Shown here: positions 55,286 to 64,000 of the stretch, in pieces
How positions within the stretch are numbered: the stretch's first letter is position 1
Layout of the letters: each line of letters starts with the position of its first letter
NCBI GenBank assembly: GCA_036674765.1
Contig: JARVKI010000103.1
Span: forward strand, 82,955-146,954
Reading direction: 5' to 3'
Origin: Seiridium cupressi
Lineage: Eukaryota > Ascomycota > Sordariomycetes > Amphisphaeriales > Sporocadaceae
DNA length: 64,000 nucleotides
Made by a program: the position numbers and the translations under genes
Notes under the pieces: model-generated
What the model saw: only the letters and a program-made list of their open reading frames with translations
Told to the model about the DNA's origin: nothing
The model's database searches: none

Positions 55286-57132
55286 ATGTCGTCAGACGAT
55301 ATCAAGTCGAAGGATGAGTTGCATCGCGGTAACGAGGTGGAGGTCCAGCAATCCGAGAACCCAGAGATACTGAACAACAAGGACCTCTTGAGCGAAGCCT
55401 TCGATGGCGAGGACCGTGAACATGAGGAAGGCGTATGGCAGGCAGCCAAGAGCCATCCATGGGCCTGCTTATGGGCATTCACCATGTGCTTCACAATTGT
55501 CAGTTTATTTCCCCGCGTCTCGGATGTCGGAAACTTTAGTTTTCCTTAGTGCCAAAACAGGAGCTAATGCAAGCCAGGTCATGGAATCATTCGACATGTT
55601 CCTGAATGGCAACTTCGTCGCCCAAGACGCTTTCAAACAGCGTTATGGTGTCTTCGTGGAGGGATCTGGCTATAACATTGAAACCAAGTGGCAGAGTGCC
55701 CTCTTCCAGGCTGGTCAGTGTGGTGCTTTCGTCGGCGTCTTTTTGGCTGGACCCATCACCAACCGTATTGGATACCGCTGGACAACTATTCTGGGCCTGA
55801 TTCTAATGAATGCCACGATCTTCATTTCCTTCTTTGTGAGTTGTCCACCCCCGTCGTCGAGCCCCTTCCTGACAAAAGTCTCCATAGGCCGACTCACTTG
55901 CCGTCCTCACCGTGGGGCAAGCATTGGAAGGTGTTCCTTGGGGCTTGTTCATTGCAAACGCGCCCGCTTACGCCAGCGAGATTGTTCCTCTTGCCCTTCG
56001 TGGTGCCTGTACAGCCACCTTGCAGATGTCCTGGTCGATCGGTTCCATCATCGTCGCCGCCGCCACCTATAGTTATAATTCTCGCTCGGATGAATGGGCT
56101 TGGCGAGCACCCCTTGCATTGCAGTGGATGTTCCCCGTGAGTCCCTCCTTATATATATTGCATATTGACGGGAGCTAACCCCAGTAGACCCCCCTCTTGA
56201 TCCTCATCTTCCTCGCCCCCGAGTCTCCTTGGTGGCTTATTCGCCATGGACGCAAGGAGGAAGCCCTTCGATCCGTCGAGCGTCTCGGCAACAAAAAGGC
56301 TGGAAATGCGCAACAGTCTCTTGCAATGATAGAGCGTACCGTCAAAATCGAGGAGCAGCTCGGTGGTGCCCCCACTCTCCTGGACCTGTTCAAGGGTACC
56401 GATTTGAGGCGTACCATCATCACCTGCTTGATGTACGCGTCACAAAACTTTGCTGGTAACCTGATTGCCAACCAGGCCACTTTCTTCTTCGAGCGTAAGT
56501 AGCTCCCTCCTGACACAGCTCCATGTATTTTGTGACTGACTCCTCGCTTAGAGGCTGGAATGAGCCCTGACATGTCTTTCCAACTCAACTTGATCAACTC
56601 GTGTCTTCAACTGGTCGCCAATGCTCTCTCTTGGATCCTCACTTCCTGGTTTGGCCGTCGCACCATCTACCTCTATGGCACAGTCACCAACATCGTACTG
56701 CTCTTCGTCCTCGGCATCTGTGCTTCTGTCCAACAGACCGTCGCGACCAACTACGCCCAGGCCGTCCTAGGAATACTGATCTCCTTCGTCTTTGCCGGTA
56801 CCCTGGGACCAATCTCGTACACCATTATCTCCGAGACGTCCTCGGTCCGCCTCCGCGCTCTGAGCACCGGTGTCGGCCGTGCTGCTTACTACGTTGCTGA
56901 GATCCCCATGATCTTCCTTGCCTCGCAGATGCTCAACCCCACTGGGTGGAACTTGGCTGGCAAGTGCGGCTACGTTTGGGGCGGTACCGCTTGCGTCTGC
57001 TGGATGATGGCCTTCTTTTTCCTTCCTGAGCTTAAGCACCGCTCCTACCGTGAGAGCGATATCTTGTTCAATCGCAAGACTCCCGCCAGGAAGTTCAAGT
57101 CGACCATCATTGATGTCAGAGATAACGAGTAA
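55286..57132 (+). CDS. Alpha-glucoside (maltose) permease, MFS sugar porter
   Basis: Proton-coupled sugar importer of the fungal MAL/general alpha-glucoside class. Five exons: 55286-55498, 55578-55835, 55888-56136, 56188-56494, 56552-57132; all phases close, 535 aa with 12 TM segments expected. Landmarks: an acidic cytosolic N-terminus, ESFDMFLNGNFVAQDAF in TM1, GYRWTTILGL, GQALEGVPWGLFIANAPAYA with SEIVPLALRG (sugar-porter signature), PESPWWLIRHGR before the central loop, and GPISYTIISETSSVRLR in the second half. It is intact, although the RIPped tract begins only about 1.5 kb downstream. The intron at 56137-56187 ends CAGTAG; the second AG is used, as the first would leave TAG in frame. No glucosidase gene is visible next to it. 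Confidence 0.92.
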
Positions 57133-58640
57133 GGCTGCGGTTACTGGAAAAAAGTCTTCGCGTACTTTGGCGAGCTTCTACGGTATAGTTCAAGTCTTAG
57201 GATAGAGTCTAAACATCGGTTCGGGGGAGCCGGGAGGCTCATCAATGGGATTTGATGTGTATCAAGATACTGCACAGCAACATATAGCTAATATGATCAA
57301 ATCACTAATTTGGCATGGCGATGCGTCATACTAACTCGTGCCATTGATTTATACATCCACTCGTTTATTACCTGATGCAAGCCCAGCTGAGCCATTGAAT
57401 GTCGAGCATTCGTTGCTATCACCCAACATACATGGGCTGAGCACCAGTAGGATAACGTTCTCTCGCGCAGAAGCTCCCGGGCGTAGTAATAATGGATCCT
57501 TATTGATAGCATATAACTGCTCCTGGTGTCACTTTCTAGTGTCATCATCGAAGACGCTGGCGAACGACAGGGATTCCCCATCCCGGGTAACTGGGCATTG
57601 CATTCTCCAACATGATGTTGGGGGAAACCAGTGCGGGGGCGCCAACAAAATAGTTCCATCCCTGGTCTTGGCTGTTCCAGTGCGGCGGAACATCTGACAA
57701 TTGGAGGAATACCATGTAACCGACGACACAGCGCTACAAATTTGACTTACACTTAACAGCTCCATACCAGGTCGTTTGTACCTTGGGATGTGATATCCTC
57801 TCCAGCCCGGTTAAGAAAATAGAAGGAAGGGTAAACATACCGGCGGTATAGATACCCCTACCAGCATTGATTTCGAAAAGGCTGCCTAGTACGAAAAGAT
57901 GGATATTTTCGGAGGATCAACTCTTGCCAAAAGAGTTTGTTTTTAAAGTTTAATCGTTTGGGTTTCCTGCAGGGTATCTAACGAATTGGTTGAAGGCCTC
58001 ACCTTCGACCGCAAGACCCAGTTATTAGTGCGTTGGACAACCCTCCAGACGAGTGTAGACGATTGGTATATCTTGGTGGTTGCATATGCCAGTAGGAAAC
58101 TCTTACATGAGTAAGATCATATTTACGGTACTTTATGTTTATTTATTGGACGTATGGCCCCGTTACGACTTCGTCGTGCGGCTGCCGCCCATGTCATTTT
58201 GGCTCGTGACTTCCGGGCTGTGATACGTTTCTCCAGCTGATGTAAGCCCGTCCCACTGAACATGATCAGCATCACTAACGGTGCCTAGGAAGCTAGAAGT
58301 TCCTCGATTTTGACTTGTGGAAGCAACTATTCCTTGGGCCGAAGTCCAAAGTAAAATGAAACAAAGAAAAAAGATACACAACACCGGGGATTCCCCACTC
58401 GTCACCGACGTGAGTACTAATCGCGGCGCTTGGCAGCTTATCTATGGGAGAGCGGACGGGATCCCGAGTTTTCTACCAGCTATGGTCGTGTATGAAGATA
58501 TGTGTCAGTATCTAATTTATATAACGGTTACTCTGAGAACACTCAAGCGTGTTTTTCGTGTGTCGTGCTTGGCTACTGTTCTTTATAAAATAAGGAAAAC
58601 TAGAAACACGACGAAACTAATATAGCTTGCTACAAAACTA
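57133..58640. other. Intergenic stretch before the AT-rich tract
   Basis: No supported gene in 1.5 kb. A minus-strand frame at 58163-58405 starts with a hydrophobic stretch but has no other support. Composition changes to very AT-rich from about 58640. Confidence 0.45.
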
Positions 58641-59215
58641 AAGAGACAGCAAAAATCTATATCTTATAGTGATTATAACAAAGAGATATTATCTACGAAC
58701 ATTATAACGCAATCTTTTTCCTAAGATACCCATTAAACTATTACTTATTAGGCGGCTCGGAATTTTATTTAAGGTTAATATAATACTTTAACGTGTTTTA
58801 TTTATATTTAATAAAGTGATATTAAATAAAAAACTAAATTTTAATATAATAATTTATTTATATATAAATAAATTACTTCGTTAAATAATATATAAATATT
58901 AAATAAATTATATAATAAAGTAAAAGGTTATAAAGATAATAATAGTTTTTAAATAAATAGGATATAAATTAATTTTTGCCTTTTAATTAATATAAGTTAC
59001 CGCCTTTTAATATTCGCGGCGTAAGCGCTAAGTTAACGCCGTACTTTCGCGGTATTATTTTAGTGTTATTTTAACGTTACGTTAGCGTTATATCGATATT
59101 ATATTAATTCTTTCGGCCTGGGTTTTACTTTTTATTAATAATTTTACGCTATTTATACGTTACGTTAACATAATTATTATATTTGCGTTTAATATAATTT
59201 TTCCTTTTTCGAATT

Positions 59216-59356
59216 TATTACGGTTTTATATATTAATAATTTAATATATTATTATTATACGAAAAAGAAAGGGGAAAATTAAGTTTTAAATTAATATAAC
59301 GGCTTTTTATAAACGTTATACCCTTAACGCTTTAATAACGTTTTAATATTATAATA
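59216..59356. repeat. Left 141-bp LTR-like repeat
   Basis: Aligns end to end without gaps with 60991-61131; differences are transitions only. Confidence 0.8.
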
Positions 59357-60990
59357 AAACTTTTATTTTAAAAGCTTAACCGTAATAATAATTATTTATA
59401 ATATTATAATTATATTAATTTAAATAATAAATATAATAATTAATTATATTACGTAAAAAACTCGTTCGCGTTATTATAATAATTAATAATTATAATTTAA
59501 ATATTAAATAAAAATAATTAAAATTCGAATAATTAACCGTTATATATATTAAACTTTTAAATTTCGCTTATATAATTATTTCCTTTCTTTTTTATCTTTT
59601 AATAAAAACGGTAAAATCTTTTTAATTTTAAATTATTTTATTATAACGTTATAATATTATTAACTTTTTCCGGTAATAAAAAATTCTATTAATTATAAAT
59701 AATTATTTTTAATACGTTATTACGTTACGTTTATTAATTATATTATTAATAAATTATTAATTATTATTTTATTAAATAAATAACCGTTTTTATAACGTAT
59801 AATCGTATAATTAACGCTTATAATAATTATTATCCTTATATTTCTTTTAATAATTAACCTTTTATTATTATTATTATTATTATATATACGTTAATTTTAA
59901 ATAAATATTATCCGCCGTTATTATTAACGTTAACGCTTTTCCTTCGTTTCTACCTTTTAATAATAATAATCGTAAACGCCCCGCTTTTATTACGCGTATT
60001 AATCGCGCTTATAAAAAAGTTAAAAAGGTTAAACTTTCGCGCGGCGCCGTTAAAACGCTTAAAGTTTAATATTATATTTATATTTAACGTTTCGCTTATA
60101 ACTAAAATTACCGTTATTATAATTAAATTAATTAATATTTTATTACGTTCTTATTATATATATATTATATATATTAATCGCTTTTTAAAGTTTAACGCTT
60201 ATTATATAAATTACGCGGATTAAAATTATATATATATTTTAATTAATTTCCTTTTATTATTTTTATATTATAGAATATTATTAACTCGGTTTAAACCTTT
60301 TATATCGTTACCGTTATTATTTATATTATTATTAAAGTTAATTAAATTATTAATAACGACGATAAAAATATAATACGCGTTACCGTTATTATTATTATTA
60401 AAGCGTAACGCGTATTTCGCGTTAACCTTTTTATTTTTACCGTTAATTCCCCCGGCCGCGCTTTTATTTTTTTTTTAAATTAAAACTTTAATATATTAAA
60501 AGTTAATCGCTGCGTTACCGTTATTTTAAAAGGCTTTTTAAGCTTTTATAAAGCTATTTTTACCGAAAAAAAAGTAAAATATAAAAAGGAATTAAAATAA
60601 ATATTTAAACGTTACGTATATATAATATAAAAAGGATAATTACGTTAAAAACTTTAAATAAAAAGGAAACGTTTTTACCCGGTTTTTTTTAATAATTTTA
60701 CTTATAAAGCGTTTAAACCGTATTTTTATTACGTATATATATTATATATTTATAATTTTTATTAATATTTAAAAATATTTTATAATTTTCGATTAATATT
60801 ACGTTTTTAAAATATTTATATTACTTTTAAATATTATTTACGTTTAAATACCTTTTTTATTAAATTAAATATTACCGTTTATTTTTAAAATTTTAATAAT
60901 TATTAATTTTATCGATTTATTATATTTATTTTATTTTTAAATTAATATTAAAATATTATTTTTACGTAAAGTTACTTTTATTTTAATAAT

Positions 60991-61131
60991 TATTACGGTT
61001 TTATATATTAATAATTTAATATATTATTATTATATAAAAAAGAAAAGAGAAAATTAAGTTTTAAATTAATATAACGGTTTTTTATAAACGCCGCACTTTT
61101 AACGCTTTAATAACGTTTTAATACCGTAATA
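60991..61131. repeat. Right 141-bp LTR-like repeat
   Basis: Partner of 59216-59356; keeps the less mutated end ACCGTAATA. Confidence 0.8.
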
Positions 61132-62099
61132 ATAATTTTTAAACGTTAATATAAAAAATACGTTATAAATTTTAAATCTTTTTAATAAATTTAATTAATA
61201 TATAAATTTATAATATTTTATAAGAATTATTATTTAAAAAGAATTTAAATATTTATTTATTAATTTATTATTTAAACGTTATTATTTAATATTTTTAAAA
61301 TTAAAAAAACTTATTTTTTAATTTTAAATTTTTTATATCTTTTTATTATATTATTTCGTATATAATATAAATATATTACGTAATATTTTTATAATTTAAA
61401 TATATTTATATTATATATATTTTATTTATTTTATTATTATTAATATTTTATTATCGTTATAAATATTAATATTTATTAATATATAAACGTTAAATTTAAA
61501 TAATAAAAATAATAAAATTATTTTTATTATTAAATATTAAAAGTTATTATATATAAATTATATAAAGTTTAATTATTACGTTTAATCCGTTTATTTAATA
61601 TTATAATATATTTAAAAATAATATTTAATATTTTAATTTTATTATTTCGTTTATTTATTCGTTTATAAGTAAAAATATATATTTAAACGCCGTTTTATTA
61701 TTAAATAATAATAAAATTCCGTGTAAAACTTAATAATAAAAACGTTATTTTTATTTATAACGATACTTTTTAAAATATTATATATTAAAATAATATAATA
61801 AAAAATTAAATTAATAAACCCGTTTATTATAAATTATATAATTATAACGATATAAAATATATATTTTATAAATTTATTAATTAATAATTATAAATAAAAT
61901 ATTATATAATTTATTAATTATTAATAATATAAAAAAAAGTAAATTTATAATAAAATTTATTAAAATTTTTTATTATAATAATATAAATTATAATAACGTT
62001 TTAAATTAATTATATTAACGGTAGTTTTTTATTTTCGTTTATTAATATATTATATATATATTAATATATTTTTTAACGTTATAAAATAATAAATTTTAA

Positions 62100-64000
62100 T
62101 AATAATTTTATTAAAATAATTATTACGTTTTAATTACGTTTAAATATTTTACCGTTAAATTATTATAATACGTTTTTAATAACTTTATTTATATATATAA
62201 ATCGTTAAAAACGTATATATGTTTTTAAAATTTAAATAATTTAAAATCGTTTTAAATTTAAATTTACTTTTTAATAATTAAATTACGCTATCGTTTTATA
62301 CGTTATTATTTTAAATTATAAAAAAAGTTTTTTAATTATAATTTTAATAAATAAATAATTATTAATTATTTTAATTTAATTAATATTATTTTAATTTATT
62401 ATTTTATTATAATTAATTATAAAAACTTTAATTTATAATTTAAAACTTTAATAATATTTAAATAACGTAAACGTTATTTTATTATTTAATAAAATCGTTA
62501 TAATAATAATTAGCCGCTTAAACTTTTATTCTTTATATAAAGCTTTATTTTTAACCTGCGTTCGTTATATTAAGTCTCTTTTTTTAATCGTTTTAACCCT
62601 TTAAAATTTAATTATATAAATAAGCCTTATTACCCGTATCGTTAATTTAATAAGTTTCCTTTTTACTTATACTTTTCTTTTTAATAATATATATTTATTA
62701 TATTAAATTCGATTAAAAACGTTATTATACGGAAAACTCGCGAATACGCTTTTTTAGTTTAAATTATTAATAAATTCGGTATTTTTATTATTATACTTTA
62801 TATTTATTATTTTAAACGGAAGTTAAAATGTAAGATAATTATAAAATCTTCCCGTTATTAAAATTACGCTAAATTACGGAAGTAATGCGATAAAGCTTTA
62901 ATATCGAGTTTTTTAAAAAAGCTTTTTATTTATTATAATAAGTTAAATATTAAGGAAAATAAAATAAATAAAGATTTAATATAATTATATTAAAAAATAA
63001 CCGAGATTTAAACGTAGTTTTTAATTACTTTTAATCGTTTATCGCGGATTTATAAAATCCAGGGTTATATAAAAAAAAAAGTTTAAAGTTAGCGGAACGG
63101 GGTATATTAAAGTTAAATAAGAAAGATAACGCTTTTCTTACTTTAACTAGTTATAAATATTATATTATAAACGATATTCGTTTATTAAGCGTTTTTAACG
63201 AATTAAACTAGATTTCTTTTAAGTTTAAAAAGGGGTTCGCAGGGCTCGGCCCTTTATTACCTTTAAGCGACGCTAATATTCCTTTAAAATTTTAAAATGC
63301 CGTTTAAAGTATTTCGTAAGTTTTTAAATATTTTTTAAATATAAATAACCTTTTTACTTTATTAAATATTAGTATTTTCGTCCTTTTTTTAATATATTAT
63401 AATTTTTTTAACGTTATATTTTTACTAATTAAATTATTTTATTTTTAAATTCGCTTTAAGTTTTATATTAATTAAAGTTAATTTTAATAACGAGATATAA
63501 ATTATTAAAAATATACGTATTATTTTAAATAACGATAATTTAAAATTAACTTTTAAAATAACTTTATCGATTTTAAATAATCCGAGTTTTTTAAAATCGA
63601 GTTTATTATTTAATCGTTTTATTTTAATATTTTTACGTAATAAATAAATTTTATCTCTTTTTATAAAGGTTAATCTTTTAATCTTTTTTTTATCGTAATA
63701 TTATTTTATTTATTATTAAAAAATAAAAGTTTTTCTTATAAAGATTATTATAATAATTAAAGTTTATTAATGTATTTAACAGTTTTAAGCGCTTATTCGC
63801 TGTAAAATAGTTTTTTAATAATATTAAAATTATATCCGAAATTAATATAAAATAATAATATTTTAATAAATTTACTAATCGCATTATTATAAGCGAATTA
63901 CGTAATAAGTAATAATTATATTTAGTTATTTTATTTATAATTAACGTAATATCGTAAATATTATTTAAATATTTAATTTACTCGCTTTATTTATCCGTTT
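62100..64000 (-). mobile_element. Second gypsy-family copy, inverted and cut by window end
   Basis: The minus strand from 64000 leftward matches the plus-strand 3' part of the element at 15120-22986: integrase C-terminus (63690-63884), chromodomain region (about 63290-63460), the non-coding stretch before the LTR (62570-63120), then LTR sequence whose start (TATAACGAACGCAGG on the minus strand) ends at 62569. The LTR runs left from 62569; I can follow homology for about 110 bp, after which it diverges, so the left limit near 62100 is estimated from a 428-474 bp length. Its start fits an original TGTAACGAA, which would pair perfectly with the TTCGTTACA end. Heavily RIPped. Confidence 0.75.

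Larger units (their letters stand above)
59216..61131. mobile_element. Short element bounded by 141-bp direct repeats (LTR-like)
   Basis: Two 141-bp direct repeats, 59216-59356 and 60991-61131, start TATTACGGT and end ACCGTAATA (or its mutated form ATTATAATA), which are inverted versions of each other and fit LTR ends of the TG...CA type after RIP. All differences between the copies that I can see are C/T or G/A. The sequence similarity stops exactly at these ends. The 1634-bp interior shows no protein match I can read, so it is probably a non-autonomous LTR element. No clear target-site duplication: flanks are GAATT and ATAAT. Confidence 0.65.
58640..64000. other. RIP-degraded AT-rich tract, reaches window end
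   Basis: Very low GC, abundant TpA, stops in all frames, and transitions only between repeat copies. It includes the short LTR element at 59216-61131 and part of an inverted gypsy element from about 62100 rightward. The remainder (58640-59215, 61132-62100) is AT-rich sequence I cannot assign. No intact gene is expected here. Confidence 0.85.

Noticed and set aside
58163..58405. Minus-strand frame with a hydrophobic start
   Set aside because: The remainder shows no cysteines, domain or gene context, and a chance open frame is more likely.

Overview
This window looks like an accessory region of a filamentous ascomycete (Pezizomycotina, probably Eurotiales such as Aspergillus or Penicillium). 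The evidence is short 50-85 nt GT-AG introns with CTAAC-like branch sites, Zn2Cys6 regulators, a HET-domain gene, and a vanillyl-alcohol oxidase that by recall is very close to the Penicillium simplicissimum enzyme. Transposon tracts carry the C-to-T/G-to-A signature of repeat-induced point mutation (RIP). No bacterial features, rRNA, tRNA or CRISPR were found. Exon models were built by hand from splice sites and reading-frame phase.

Layout. 1-3177: no supported gene. 3178-4965: intact three-exon vanillyl-alcohol oxidase. 9050-11047 (minus): intact six-exon Zn2Cys6 regulator, divergent from a 14-TM MFS exporter (11673-13743) that has a lost splice acceptor and a frameshift. 15120-22986: a complete Ty3/gypsy chromovirus-type retrotransposon with 428-bp LTRs and a GGCGC target duplication, heavily RIPped, with a related 474-bp solo LTR nested inside it (its own TTATA duplication). 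23920-24099 and 29488-29853: two small secreted Cys-rich proteins sharing a motif. 26688-29117: siderophore-iron transporter with one in-frame TAG. 31721-33256: secreted lipase-like hydrolase. 35731-36262: secreted protein with an internally duplicated Cys-rich module. 37816-38532: another secreted protein.

38941-40911 (minus): HET-domain protein. 42068-43611: eight-exon kinase-like protein. 44664-46485: decayed Zn2Cys6 regulator. 46899-47563 (minus): Ctr copper transporter, divergent from a ferric-reductase gene (48473-50627) with a stop at a codon split by an intron. 50884-51213: GMC oxidoreductase fragment. 53276-53883: possible small gene. 55286-57132: intact five-exon alpha-glucoside permease. 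From about 58640 to the end: RIPped AT-rich DNA holding a short element with 141-bp LTRs and, at the right edge, an inverted copy of the same gypsy family.

Themes. (1) Metal uptake: siderophore transporter, copper channel and metalloreductase lie within 24 kb, and two of the three are interrupted. (2) Secreted, cysteine-rich, effector-like proteins between transposons. (3) Gene decay: four full-length genes are broken, several by changes that RIP-type transitions would explain. (4) The nested LTR gives a natural test of how RIP depends on homology: its private half is unmutated and its shared half is mutated.
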